Positions 33,903 through 42,304 are shown, counted from the first letter of the stretch. The stretch is 64,000 nt of DNA from Actinokineospora alba (GCF_004362515.1 NZ_SNXU01000001.1:2666001-2730000), one strand, 5' to 3'. A program made the numbers and translations. The notes: generated by a model from the letters alone, not told the origin.

Positions 33903-34271
33903 TCAGGAATTCACGAGCTGGTTGACCCGCTGGAATGAGAGCCCGAGAATCTCGCCTGCCTCGCGCTGCGATAGCCCTTGGGAGAGCAGTTCACGGACGG
34001 CGGCCCGGGACTCCATCGCCGCTTCGGAGTTCTTCTGCGCCGCCTCCGCGCGGAGGACTTCCGCCCGGGCGAGGTGGTCTTCCACCGCGCTTGGGAGTGC
34101 CACTGTCACCTTGAGCTCGTATTCCTCGGTCTCACCCATGATCTCGATGAGTTCAGCCGCCATCGGTCGCACGTCCCGGTAGCGCAATGCCTGAGTCGAC
34201 CGCCCGACCTCGGGGATCCGGATGAGCCAGAACTTTCCGTCGCGCGATACCTCAGCGTGGAATGTCTTCAT
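33903..34271 (-). CDS. HicB-like antitoxin/regulator with C-terminal HTH
   Basis: A 122-aa protein. ATG 34271 opens MKTFHAEVSRDGKFWLIRIP, the typical HicB-type beta-strand start; the longer frame from 34307 has no homology. The first 60 residues form the HicB partial RNase-H-like fold, then a charged helix (VEDHLARAEVLRAEAAQKNSE), and a C-terminal helix-turn-helix (LLSQGLSQREAGEILGLSFQ). The helix-turn-helix suggests it regulates its own gene. No full-length HicA toxin is adjacent; only a 32-codon frame overlaps its start. It may be a solitary antitoxin or a regulator that has lost its toxin. Confidence 0.65.
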   Translation of the reverse strand: MKTFHAEVSRDGKFWLIRIPEVGRSTQALRYRDVRPMAAELIEIMGETEEYELKVTVALPSAVEDHLARAEVLRAEAAQKNSEAAMESRAAVRELLSQGLSQREAGEILGLSFQRVNQLVNS

Positions 34272-34366
34272 TTGCGCCACCATCCCTTCCCGAGCACGTC
34301 CTGGCACTCCTTGAAGATCTCCACCGCGAGCCGCTCGCCTCTCTTGACCAAGTCGCGGCGCTTCAA
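34268..34366 (-). CDS. Possible HicA remnant or tiny partner ORF (32 aa)
   Basis: From TTG 34366 a short frame reads LKRRDLVKRGERLAVEIFKE, then CQDVLGKGWWRK, and stops in a TGA that overlaps the HicB-like ATG (ATGA). The start K-R-R-D-L resembles the first residues of HicA toxins, but the dsRBD-like body and catalytic histidine are absent. It may be a degraded toxin gene, a real small peptide, or chance. The ribosome binding site is weak. The + strand frame 34262-34465 competes for the same DNA. Confidence 0.3.
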   Translation of the reverse strand: MKRRDLVKRGERLAVEIFKECQDVLGKGWWRK

Positions 34367-34469
34367 ACCTACGTCTATCCCGAGCTAGACGTAAGCGTCA
34401 AGCCCGGGGTGGACTATCCACGCGATCGTGAACAAGCGGCGGACGCGCGCATGGGGAATAATTGAACGC

Positions 34470-34482
34470 GCAACTAAGTTGC
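34470..34482. promoter_or_regulatory. Palindromic operator candidate upstream of pirin
   Basis: GCAACTAAGTTGC is a perfect 6+1+6 inverted repeat, 51 nt before the pirin start, just after an AT-rich patch (AATAATTG) that could be a -10. It may be bound by a MarR- or TetR-type regulator; no such gene is adjacent. Confidence 0.4.
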
Positions 34483-34533
34483 AGCGTCCAGATGGCCGCC
34501 AAGCCCGGTGGCCGAGAGTGAGAGGAGGCCGAG

Positions 34534-35517
34534 ATGCCTGCGATCACCGCCGACACCTTGACCCTGCCCCGCCTGCCGGAGCTGCCGGAGTCGGCCACGT
34601 CCTGGCGTGGGGTCCGCAAGGTCGTCACCGTCCAGAAGTTCTTCGAGGGCGAGGGCTTCCCGGTGCGCAGGCCGTTCCCGGGCGTGGACCTGCCCGACGC
34701 CGACCCGTTCCTGCTGCTCGACCAGATGGGTGCCGTCGAGTACGGCCCCGGTGAGGCCAAGGGCGCCCCATGGCACCCGCACCGCGGCTTCGAGACGGTC
34801 ACCTACATGATCGACGGCGCCATGCAGCACACCGACTCCATCGGCGGCGGCGGCCTGATCACCGACGGCTCGACCCAGTGGATGACCGCGGGCTCGGGCA
34901 TCCTGCACAACGAGATGCCCCCGCAGGACCTGGTCGCCAAGGGCGGCCTGTTCCACGGCGTGCAGCTCTGGGTGAATCTGCCGCGCTCCCTCAAGATGGC
35001 GCAGCCGCGCTACCAGGACATCGAGGCCCGCGACGCCAAGCTGCTCTCCAGCGACGACGGCGGCGCGCTCGTCCGGGTCATCGCCGGTGACCTGGACGGG
35101 CACAAGGGTCCGGGGTCGACGTACACGCCGATCACGTACCTGCACGCCACCCTCAACGCCGGGGCGCGGCTGACCATGCCGTGGCCCGAGGACTTCACCG
35201 CGATGGTCTATGTGTTGTCCGGCAACGGAACCGTCGGCATCGAGCGCCGCCCGCTTAACGAAGGCCAGCTGGCCGTGTTCGGCGCGGGTGAGGCCCTGAC
35301 GCTGCGCGGCGCCGACCGTCAGCCGGGCAACTCGCCGACCGGGTGGGAAGTCCTGGTGCTCGGTGGCAGGCCCATCCGTGAGCCGGTCGCCCGCTACGGA
35401 CCGTTCGTGATGAACACGCGGCAGGAGATCCTGCAGGCGTTCGAGGACTACGAAGCCGGGCGGCTGGGCCAGGTCCCCGCCATCCACCGCACGAGTTCGG
35501 ACGAGGAGTTGACGTGA
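34534..35517 (+). CDS. Pirin-family bicupin protein
   Basis: A 327-aa pirin homologue. The N-terminal cupin bears the metal site in WHPHRGFETVTYMIDGAMQH (about residues 80-100) with the following GGGLITDGSTQWMTAGSGIL and HNEM ligands. The C-terminal cupin (PEDFTAMVYVLSGNGTVG) lacks an obvious metal site. Bacterial pirins bind iron; some oxidise quercetin, others sense redox state. An AGAGTGAGAGGAGG-like ribosome binding region precedes ATG 34534. It is coupled to the TPR gene by a 4-nt GTGA overlap. The substrate cannot be told. Confidence 0.85.
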   Translation: MPAITADTLTLPRLPELPESATSWRGVRKVVTVQKFFEGEGFPVRRPFPGVDLPDADPFLLLDQMGAVEYGPGEAKGAPWHPHRGFETVTYMIDGAMQHTDSIGGGGLITDGSTQWMTAGSGILHNEMPPQDLVAKGGLFHGVQLWVNLPRSLKMAQPRYQDIEARDAKLLSSDDGGALVRVIAGDLDGHKGPGSTYTPITYLHATLNAGARLTMPWPEDFTAMVYVLSGNGTVGIERRPLNEGQLAVFGAGEALTLRGADRQPGNSPTGWEVLVLGGRPIREPVARYGPFVMNTRQEILQAFEDYEAGRLGQVPAIHRTSSDEELT

Positions 35518-35891
35518 CCGACGTGATGACACTGCTCGAACAGGGCCGCCTGTACCGCGAGAGCGGCAACCCGTCGGCCGCCGCCCGCTACCTCGCCCAG
35601 GCCGCGGAGCTGGAGCCCACGTCCCGCTCGGTGCTCACCGAGTTGGCCCTGGCGCACTTCCACTCCGCCGCGCTCGGCCCGGCGGAGGCGGTCGCCCGCA
35701 GGCTGGTCGACCTCGACCCGTCGGACGCCTACGCCCACACGCTGCTGGGCCGGGCGCTCGCCCGCCAGAGCAAGCACGGCGAGGCCGTCGTGCACCTGCG
35801 GCTCGCCCACGCGATGCTCGGCACCACGGAGTCCGCCGACGCCCTCGCCGCGGCCGAAACCCAGGCGGGCAGGCGGAAAGGCGATCAGTAG
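35514..35891 (+). CDS. Tetratricopeptide-repeat protein
   Basis: A 125-aa helical protein with about three TPR units: PSAAARYLAQAAELEPTSRS, LTELALAHFHSAALGPAEAV followed by ARRLVDLDPSD, and AYAHTLLGRALARQSKHGEA. It starts at GTG 35514, overlapping the pirin stop. It has no signal peptide or membrane segment. TPRs mediate protein-protein contact, so it is probably a partner or adaptor for pirin or for a client elsewhere. No catalytic residues are seen. Confidence 0.8.
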   Translation: MTDVMTLLEQGRLYRESGNPSAAARYLAQAAELEPTSRSVLTELALAHFHSAALGPAEAVARRLVDLDPSDAYAHTLLGRALARQSKHGEAVVHLRLAHAMLGTTESADALAAAETQAGRRKGDQ

Positions 35892-35992
35892 CGCCCGCGC
35901 ACCCGAACTGTCCACACTCGACATCGATTGACCTGGACGGCGAAACTCGCTGCCCTGCCGAAACCTCGGCGGGGCAGCGTTCCAGGGACCAC

Positions 35993-35998
35993 TACCCT
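35993..35998 (+). promoter_or_regulatory. -10 box of a leaderless promoter
   Basis: TACCCT ends 6 nt before the GTG at 36005, and there is no ribosome binding site, so the hydrolase message is probably leaderless. Confidence 0.35.
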
Positions 35999-36004
35999 GG
36001 CGGC

Positions 36005-36793
36005 GTGCGAACTGGGCAACATCAAGTCACCTTCACCGGCACCGGCGGCGAGACCCTCGCGGGCACCCTGGACCTCCCGCCCAAGGAGCCCGAGGCATAC
36101 GCGCTGTTCGCCCACTGCTTCACCGGCGGCAAGAACAACCAGGCCACCCGCCGCGTCTCCCGCGCGCTGACCGACCGCGGCCTGGCCGTCCTGCGCTTCG
36201 ACTTCACCGGCATCGGCGACTCCGGCGGCGAGTTTGCGAACGCCACCTTCTCCTCCAACGTCGCCGACATCGTCCGCGCCGCCGCCTACCTGCGCGACAA
36301 CTTCACCGCGCCCTCGCTGATCATCGGCCACTCCCTCGGCGGCGCCGCCGTGCTGGCGGCGGCGGGGCAGATCCCCGAGGTCCGCGCCGTGGTCACCGTC
36401 GGCGCCCCCAGTGACCCGGCGCACGTGGCCCACCTGTTCGAACACGCCCTCACCGACATCGAGCACGCGGGAGAGGCCGAGGTCAGCCTCGGCGGCAAGT
36501 GGTTCCGCATCCGCCGCGAATTCCTCGAAGACCTTCGCGAACAGCGCCTGGCCGACCACATCGCCCGGCTCGACCGCCCCCTGCTCATCCTGCACTCACC
36601 CGACGACGACATTGTCGACATCACCAACGCCGCGGGCATCTACACCGCCGCCCGCCACCCCAAGTCCTTCATCTCCCTCGACGGCGCCAACCACCTGCTG
36701 ACCTCACCCCTGCACGCCAAGCGAGTGGCCCAGCTGATCGCCGCCTGGGCGGACCCCTACCTGCCGGAGTCCTTCACCCCCGAGATCGACTGA
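36005..36793 (+). CDS. Alpha/beta hydrolase (OsmC-fusion type N-domain)
   Basis: A 262-aa alpha/beta hydrolase. FAHCFTGGKNNQATRRVSRA is the oxyanion/cap region, IIGHSLGGAAVLAA (about residues 101-114) the nucleophile elbow, and LHSPDDDIVDI and DGANHLLT the acid and histidine. In many bacteria this hydrolase is fused to a C-terminal OsmC peroxidase domain; here it ends right after the hydrolase, so it is the stand-alone form. The substrate is unknown. It starts at GTG 36005. Confidence 0.82.
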   Translation: MRTGQHQVTFTGTGGETLAGTLDLPPKEPEAYALFAHCFTGGKNNQATRRVSRALTDRGLAVLRFDFTGIGDSGGEFANATFSSNVADIVRAAAYLRDNFTAPSLIIGHSLGGAAVLAAAGQIPEVRAVVTVGAPSDPAHVAHLFEHALTDIEHAGEAEVSLGGKWFRIRREFLEDLREQRLADHIARLDRPLLILHSPDDDIVDITNAAGIYTAARHPKSFISLDGANHLLTSPLHAKRVAQLIAAWADPYLPESFTPEID

Positions 36794-37152
36794 CCCCGCC
36801 CTCGCGGACCAAGCGCGACGACGACAGTCCAACCAGCCTGCAAGCCGGACGGAACCGACCCCACCGCCACCGCGTCTTTGACTACATGGGCATTGGTCTG
36901 GTCGCGGCCCTCGTCGGTGCCGCGTATCTCATCGTCGGCCTTGTCTCATTCTTGCGCCAACATCGCTCGTGACCTGGGCGAACACCCAGTGACCGGCCGA
37001 TGACCCAGCGGCACGACTCCGTCTGGGGGGTTGTGGCGACCCCTATTGGGCTGAAAGAGTGAGGTCGTATTCCCGGCCGGCACGCTGTGGGATTCCCTGT
37101 GAGCAACCTCGATGCTCTTCGCGCGGCGGCCGCCCTTAGGAAGGTTGCCTTC
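36794..37152. other. Intergenic region with one weak small frame
   Basis: This 359-nt stretch contains no well-supported gene. The frame at 36886-36972 would encode a 28-residue peptide that is nearly all membrane helix (GLVAALVGAAYLIVGLVSFL), but it lacks a ribosome binding site or clear promoter. Runs of A/T-rich sequence near 37050-37070 suggest the promoter for the following small gene lies here. Confidence 0.4.
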
Positions 37153-37341
37153 ATGACGCTTGCCCACGAAGCACCCACGGTGGGTCGGATCGCCGCCGCC
37201 CGTGAAATCGAGTCGATGCACAACGCCGAGCAGTGCCACCGCGCCGCTCGCACCGTGGCCGACCACGCCGCCGACGCAGCCGACTGCCTGCAGCTCCTTG
37301 AGATGCTCGGCCTCGACCCCGAGACAGTCAAACGAGGCTAA
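37153..37341 (+). CDS. Small helical protein, 62 aa
   Basis: ATG 37153 is chosen because AGGAAGG lies 8 nt upstream; in-frame GTG codons at 37087 and 37099 would extend the protein by about 20 residues. The product is amphipathic and helical (TVGRIAAAREIESMHNAEQC and DHAADAADCLQLLEMLGLDP), with two cysteines and no membrane segment. I do not recognise a family with confidence; short proteins of this look are common in Pseudonocardiales. It ends 0 nt from the convergent alkyltransferase-like gene. Confidence 0.55.
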   Translation: MTLAHEAPTVGRIAAAREIESMHNAEQCHRAARTVADHAADAADCLQLLEMLGLDPETVKRG

Positions 37342-37641
37342 TCAATCACGCACACCCCAGCGATAGGTCCGTAGATCGACCTTGTCGTTGACTGCCGGCA
37401 CGCCCTCGGCCCGCAGCAGCTCCAGCTGCCTGCGGGCCAGGTGCGGGGCAGGCCTCCCACTCGCTCGGAGCACCCGGTGCCACGGCAGGTCGTGCCCGTC
37501 CTCGGACAGCACCCGCCCGACCAGCCGAGGCGTCGACGCCCGCGCGATCTCCGCGATGTCGCCGTAGGTCGCCACGCGCCCCGCGGGGACCGACCGGACG
37601 GCGTCGCGGATGCGTTCGTGCAGCTGTTCGTCGACGCTCAT
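37342..37641 (-). CDS. Alkyltransferase-like (ATL) DNA repair protein
   Basis: A 99-aa protein homologous to the C-terminal domain of O6-alkylguanine-DNA alkyltransferase. The active-site P-C-H-R is replaced by P-W-H-R (DLPWHRVLRASGRPAPHL), so it cannot accept alkyl groups. ATL proteins bind O6-alkylguanine, flip and bend the DNA, and hand the lesion to nucleotide excision repair. The helix-turn-helix region VATYGDIAEIARASTPRLVG is intact. Start ATG 37641. Its start overlaps the stop of the LipV-like gene by 4 nt. In M. tuberculosis the matching gene is Rv3204, also near adnAB. Confidence 0.85.
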   Translation of the reverse strand: MSVDEQLHERIRDAVRSVPAGRVATYGDIAEIARASTPRLVGRVLSEDGHDLPWHRVLRASGRPAPHLARRQLELLRAEGVPAVNDKVDLRTYRWGVRD

Positions 37642-38402
37642 CGGATGAACTCGTCGATCAGCGCGGCGATCCCCGCCGGGTCCTCCAGGTAGACCATGTG
37701 CCCGAGGTCCAGCGCCGCGTGCCGGAAGTCGTCGCCCAGGGTGAACCGGCACGCCTTCACGAACTCGGGCCCGACGAACTCCTCGCGCGTCGCCTCCACG
37801 AGCAGGGTCGGCAGCCCGGGCGGGGGCAGCCGCGGCGCCCGGCACATCTCGCTCCACGCGGTGATCACCGCGGCCGGGCTGTAGCGCGGCCGCCAGTGGC
37901 CGTCGACCTCCACCCAGTTCGCCGTGACCTCTTCCTCGATGTGCTCCTCGGGCTCACCCGGCCAGTCGTGCCGCTGCGTCGCCAGCGCTTCGCCGCGGTC
38001 GTCGCGGATCACCTCCGCGGTCTGCGCGTACTCCGCCGCGTCCTCGGGAGTCACCTTCACCGCCGGATCCAGCAGCACGAGCTTGCGCACCCGCTGCGGT
38101 GCCAGCCGGGCCAGGTGCAGTGCGACCAACCCGCCGAACGAATGGCCGACCACCGGCACCGAGTCGAGGTCGTGGACGTCGAGCACCCGCAGCAGGTCGG
38201 CCGCCTGCTGCTCCAGCGTCCACGGCGGCAGCCGGTCGGACAGCCCGTGTCCTCGCAGGTCAGGTGCCACGACGCGGTAGTCGCGGAGGTGGTTCTCGGC
38301 GAGCCTGCGGAACCGTGCGCCATGCCCGGCGATCCCGTGCAGGAACAGCACCGGCGGCGATTCGATCGACCCGTACGAGTGAACATGTAAGGCATCGGCC
38401 AT
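37638..38402 (-). CDS. lipV: Alpha/beta hydrolase (LipV/Rv3203-like)
   Basis: A hydrolase of 254 aa. LFLHGIAGHGARFRRLAEN is the oxyanion region, VVGHSFGGLVALHLA (about residues 85-99) the nucleophile, and the histidine is in LDLGHMVYLEDP near the end. Start ATG 38402 is taken because it agrees with the family; ATG 38414 adds four residues. Position between the MGMT-like gene and adnA matches LipV (Rv3203), a lipase or esterase in M. tuberculosis. It diverges from adnA with only 64 nt between starts. Confidence 0.8.
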   Translation of the reverse strand: MADALHVHSYGSIESPPVLFLHGIAGHGARFRRLAENHLRDYRVVAPDLRGHGLSDRLPPWTLEQQAADLLRVLDVHDLDSVPVVGHSFGGLVALHLARLAPQRVRKLVLLDPAVKVTPEDAAEYAQTAEVIRDDRGEALATQRHDWPGEPEEHIEEEVTANWVEVDGHWRPRYSPAAVITAWSEMCRAPRLPPPGLPTLLVEATREEFVGPEFVKACRFTLGDDFRHAALDLGHMVYLEDPAGIAALIDEFIR

Positions 38403-38466
38403 GGGCGCGATCATGCCATCTCGGCCTGGCCGGGCGTGCCGCGTCCAAGGCTGTCACCCCCTCGTG

Positions 38467-41400
38467 ATGCAATCGGGTGTGGCCGCCGCGAGAACCCCCA
38501 ACGCGCCGCAGCTCGTGCGCCGACCTGCGGCGCACCGGCAGGCCTCGAACTGGGGCGCCGACGCCCAGCGGGTGCTCGCGGGCAGCGACGGGTTCGTCCG
38601 CGTCCTGGGCGGCCCCGGCACCGGCAAGACCACCCTCCTCGCGGAGCTCGCGGCCGACCGGATGCTGCGCGGCGGCGTCGACCCGGAACAGCTGCTCGTG
38701 CTCACGTCGAGCCGCCGTGCCGCCGCCGACCTGCGCTCCCGTATCACCGCGCTGCTGACAGACCACGCCGACGAGGGCGCCCCGCGCACGGTCCGCGAAC
38801 CGCTGGTCCGCACGGTCCACTCCTACGCGTTCTCGGTCCTGCGCATCCAGGCGATGCTCCACGACGAGCCCGGTCCCCGGCTGCTCACCGGCCCCGAGCA
38901 GGACACGGTGATCCGCGAACTGCTGGAAGGCGACGTCGAGTTCGGCGCCAAGTACTGGCCGGAGCGGCTGCGCCCCGCGCTCGGGGTGGCTGGGTTCGCC
39001 GAGGAACTGCGCGACCTGATTCTGCGTGCCGCCGAGCGCGGCCTCGGCCCCGAAGACCTGATCACCCTGGGCGAGCGGGAGAGTCGCGACGAGTGGGTCG
39101 CGGCGGGCCGGTTCGGCATGCAGTACGAGCAGGTCACGCTGCTGCACGGGGCGTCGGACAGCGCCGTCGCCCACACCAGCGCCCCCGCGCTCGACGCCGC
39201 CGAGCTCGTCGCGAGCGCCCTGCTGGCCTTCGAGACCGACGACGAGCTGCTCGCCGCCGAGCGGGCCCGCGTGCGGTACCTGCTGGTCGACGACGCGCAG
39301 CACCTCGACCCGCTGCAGTACCGGCTGCTGCACCGGCTTGGCAGCGCCGCCAAGGAGTTCGTCGTGACCGGCGACCCCGACCAGGCGATCTTCTCCTTCC
39401 GCGGCGCCGATCCCCGGCTGCTGCGTGACGCGGAGTCGCAGGCCACGATCGTGCTCGACACCGGCCGACGCATGGCGCCCGCCGTTCGCCGCGCCGTCTC
39501 CCAGCTCGCCGCGCGGCTGCCCGGCGCCGGGCAGCGCCGGGTCGACAAGTCCAAAGACCAGGGCGGCACGGTCCAGGTCCGGCTGCACGCGTCGTCCGCG
39601 GCCGAGGCCACCTGGGTCGCCGACCAGCTCCGCCGGGCGCACCTGCTCGACGGCGTGCCGTGGTCGGAGATGGCGGTGCTCGTGCGCTCCGCGACCCGCT
39701 CGGTTCCCGTGCTGCACCGTGCTTTGGCGGCGGCGGGCGTCCCGGTCGCCGCCCCCGGCGACGAGCTGCCGCTGGCCCAGCAGCCCGCGGTGCGGCCGTT
39801 CCTGGCCCTGCTGCGGTGCGCCGCCGTGCCCGCGCTGCTCGACCCGGCGATGGCCGCCATGCTGCTCAGCTCGCAGCTCGGCGGCGCCGACCCGCTGGCG
39901 CTGCGGCGGTTGCGGCGCGGTCTGCGCAGGCTCGAACAGGCGGCGGGCGGCGACAAGTCCAGCGACGACCTGCTCGTCGAGGTCCTCACCGACGACGACC
40001 GGCTCAGCGCCCTGGAAGCCGCCGAGGTCGGGCCGGTCCGCCGGGTCGCGACCCTGCTTTCCGCCGCCCGCAAGGGAATCGCCGATGGCGCGGGCATCGA
40101 GCAGATCCTGTGGGAGGTCTGGCAGGGCAGCGGCCTGGAGGCCCGCTGGGTGTCGACGGCGGCCCGCGGCGGTCCGGTCGGCGCCCAGGCCGACCGCGAC
40201 CTCGACGCCATCGTGGCGCTGTTCCACGCCGCCGAGCGCTACGCCGACCGGCTGCCCGGCTCCGGCATCGCGGGCTTCGCCGAACACCTCATCAGCCACC
40301 GCATCGCAGGCGACACCTTGGCTCCTTCGGCGCCCCAAGGCGAAGCTGTCGCCGTGCTGACCGCCCACGCGTCCGCTGGTCGCGAGTGGACAGTCGTCGC
40401 CGTGCCCGGAGTGCAGGAAGGCTCCTGGCCCGACCTGCGGCTGCGCGGCTCGCTGCTCGGCGTCGAGCGGCTCATCGATCTGCTGTCGGGGGTCACCAAC
40501 TCGGATTCGCTCTCCGCCACTGCTCCCTTGCTGGCCGAGGAACGCAGGCTGCTGCTCGTCGCGGCGAGCCGGGCCCGGGGCATGCTCCTGGTGAGCGCTG
40601 TCCGCGGCGAGGAGGAACAGCCGTCACGGTTCCTGGCCGAGCTTTCCGGCGTCGACGCGACCGACCCGGAGGCCGAGTCGCTGATCCCGGTGGCCCAGCC
40701 CGAACGCGCGCTCGTGCTCGCGGACCTGGTGGGGGAGTTGCGCCAAGTCGTCTGCGACGGCGCCGCCGACCGCGGCCGCCGCGCGCTCGCCGCCCGCCAG
40801 CTCGCCCGGCTCGCCGCGGCCAACGTCCCCGGCGCCCACCCCGACAGCTGGTACGGGCTGCCCGAGCTGTCGAGCATGGAACCCTTGCGCGCCAGGGCGG
40901 AGCCGGTACGGGTCTCACCGTCCACTGTGGAGGTTCTGGCCAAGTGCCCGCTGCGGTGGGTCGTCGAGCGGCACGGCGGGCAGGACCCGGTCGAACTCGC
41001 CGCTGTCACCGGAACGCTCGTGCACGCCCTGGCTCAGGCCGCCGCCTCCGGCGCGTCGCGTGAGGAACTGATGGCGGAACTGGACAAGGCGTGGACCCGG
41101 GTCGACGCGGGCGCGCCGTGGTTCTCCCGCCGTGAACAGCAGCGCGTGCGCGCCATGGTCGACACGTTCCTGACCTGGGTCCGCGACACCCGCGGCGAAC
41201 TGACCCAGGTCGCCGTCGAACGTGACGTGTCGGTGGACCTGCCCGACGGCATCACCGTGCGCGGCCGGGTCGACCGGCTGGAGGTCGACAACGAGGGCCG
41301 CCCGGTGATCATCGACCTCAAGACCGGAAAACAGCCGATCAGCGCCGACGACGCCAAGGAGCACCCGCAGCTGGCGGTGTACCAGCTGGCCGCCGCGTAT

Positions 41401-41667
41401 GGCGCCTTCGCGGGCGACGGCCTCGCCGACCTCCCGGGTGGCGCGCGCCTGGTTTATGTCGCGAAGAAGAGCCGCGGCAAAGCAACCGAACGAGGTCAGG
41501 AACCGTTGCACGGCGAGGTTGTGGACCACTGGCTCAACATCGTCCGCGACGCCGCGGGGTCCATGGTGGGCCCGGAATACAACGCGTTCGAAAGCCCGGA
41601 CTGCCCACGTTGTCCGGTGCGTTTCACCTGCCCACTGCACTCCAGCGGCAGGCAAGTGACCGAATAA
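38467..41667 (+). CDS. adnA: AdnA: helicase-nuclease subunit
   Basis: A protein of about 1066 aa, one half of the AdnAB helicase-nuclease that resects DNA double-strand ends in actinobacteria. The UvrD-like motor has Walker A GGPGTGKTTLL (about residues 48-58) and Walker B LLVDDAQHLDP (about 271-281), with the second acidic residue as Asp rather than Glu. The C-terminal RecB-type nuclease has VRGRVDRLEVD and VIIDLKTGKQPI (about 945-955). A cysteine at CPLRWVVE (about 826) plus CPRCPVRFTC (about 1045-1054) likely bind a 4Fe-4S cluster. ATG 38467 is a choice among several in-frame starts from 38401 on. In mycobacteria AdnA's motor is the weaker one, which the Walker B change would suit. Confidence 0.9.
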   Translation: MQSGVAAARTPNAPQLVRRPAAHRQASNWGADAQRVLAGSDGFVRVLGGPGTGKTTLLAELAADRMLRGGVDPEQLLVLTSSRRAAADLRSRITALLTDHADEGAPRTVREPLVRTVHSYAFSVLRIQAMLHDEPGPRLLTGPEQDTVIRELLEGDVEFGAKYWPERLRPALGVAGFAEELRDLILRAAERGLGPEDLITLGERESRDEWVAAGRFGMQYEQVTLLHGASDSAVAHTSAPALDAAELVASALLAFETDDELLAAERARVRYLLVDDAQHLDPLQYRLLHRLGSAAKEFVVTGDPDQAIFSFRGADPRLLRDAESQATIVLDTGRRMAPAVRRAVSQLAARLPGAGQRRVDKSKDQGGTVQVRLHASSAAEATWVADQLRRAHLLDGVPWSEMAVLVRSATRSVPVLHRALAAAGVPVAAPGDELPLAQQPAVRPFLALLRCAAVPALLDPAMAAMLLSSQLGGADPLALRRLRRGLRRLEQAAGGDKSSDDLLVEVLTDDDRLSALEAAEVGPVRRVATLLSAARKGIADGAGIEQILWEVWQGSGLEARWVSTAARGGPVGAQADRDLDAIVALFHAAERYADRLPGSGIAGFAEHLISHRIAGDTLAPSAPQGEAVAVLTAHASAGREWTVVAVPGVQEGSWPDLRLRGSLLGVERLIDLLSGVTNSDSLSATAPLLAEERRLLLVAASRARGMLLVSAVRGEEEQPSRFLAELSGVDATDPEAESLIPVAQPERALVLADLVGELRQVVCDGAADRGRRALAARQLARLAAANVPGAHPDSWYGLPELSSMEPLRARAEPVRVSPSTVEVLAKCPLRWVVERHGGQDPVELAAVTGTLVHALAQAAASGASREELMAELDKAWTRVDAGAPWFSRREQQRVRAMVDTFLTWVRDTRGELTQVAVERDVSVDLPDGITVRGRVDRLEVDNEGRPVIIDLKTGKQPISADDAKEHPQLAVYQLAAAYGAFAGDGLADLPGGARLVYVAKKSRGKATERGQEPLHGEVVDHWLNIVRDAAGSMVGPEYNAFESPDCPRCPVRFTCPLHSSGRQVTE

Positions 41668-41721
41668 CACTCGAACAGGTGATCGAATGGTTGGTGACCC
41701 GGATTCGGCCGTTCGGCGGGG

Positions 41722-41727
41722 TAGATT
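41722..41727 (+). promoter_or_regulatory. -10 box of a leaderless promoter for the Uma2 gene
   Basis: TAGATT ends 7 nt before ATG 41735, showing that the Uma2 gene has its own promoter inside the adn operon. Confidence 0.45.
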
Positions 41728-41734
41728 AAGCCCC

Positions 41735-42304
41735 ATGAACTCGGTCCGGCCACTCCGCACCGCCTACGATCCCCGCCGCCGATATTCGGCGGCGGAGTTC
41801 ACGGTGTTGACCGTGGACGGTGACGATCGGCATGAACTTCACGATGGACTGGTGACAGTGAGCCCAACCCGCACGCCGATCCACATGCGAGTCCTCGCCA
41901 GGATGTTCAGCCAGATCGACTCGCAGATCTCCCAGGGTCTGCGGGTGTTCCCCGAGGTCGGCATCGTTGTCGACGTGTCGTCGCCGACCGTCCGCGTGCC
42001 CGACCTCGTGATCACCACCGCCGCTGTCGATCAAGATGAGCCGCTGGTGAGAGCGGAGGATGTGGTGCTCGCGGTCGAGATCGTCTCGCCAGGTTCGGAA
42101 CTTGTCGACACCACGGTCAAGCCGTTCGAGTATGCCGATGCGGGCATCCCGAACTTCTGGCTCGTCGACCCCGCCCCACCCGTGACCGTAACCGTGTATT
42201 CGCTGGCAGACGGGAACTACGAGGAATCTCAGCGCGCCGAACGCGGGCTGGAAGTCGTGGCTCCCTGCGAGCTGCGGATCGATCTGGCCGCGCTGTCGCG
42301 ATGA
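41735..42304 (+). CDS. Uma2-family (DUF820) putative endonuclease
   Basis: A 189-aa protein of the Uma2 family, which has a restriction-endonuclease-like PD-(D/E)XK fold. RYSAAEFTVLTVDGDDRHEL gives the first acidic residues, VRVPDLVITTA the central Asp, and LAVEIVSPGSELVDTTVKPFE the E-x-V...K catalytic core, followed by YADAGIPNFWLVDP. All core residues are present. The family is expanded in actinomycetes and cyanobacteria; its biological role is unknown. It lies exactly between adnA and adnB, with its own -10 at 41722-41727 and 13 nt before adnB, so it interrupts or joins the repair operon. Confidence 0.85.
   Translation: MNSVRPLRTAYDPRRRYSAAEFTVLTVDGDDRHELHDGLVTVSPTRTPIHMRVLARMFSQIDSQISQGLRVFPEVGIVVDVSSPTVRVPDLVITTAAVDQDEPLVRAEDVVLAVEIVSPGSELVDTTVKPFEYADAGIPNFWLVDPAPPVTVTVYSLADGNYEESQRAERGLEVVAPCELRIDLAALSR

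Noticed and set aside
34262..34465. 67-codon + frame divergent from the HicB-like gene
   Set aside because: Its start overlaps the HicB-like start head to head and it has no ribosome site. The sequence is not absurd, so it is kept only as a rival in the findings.
36886..36972. 28-codon frame encoding a single membrane helix
   Set aside because: No ribosome site, no promoter and very short; not called as a gene.
38401..38466. Earlier adnA start at ATG 38401
   Set aside because: It would overlap the divergent LipV-like start, and the added residues are not helicase-like.
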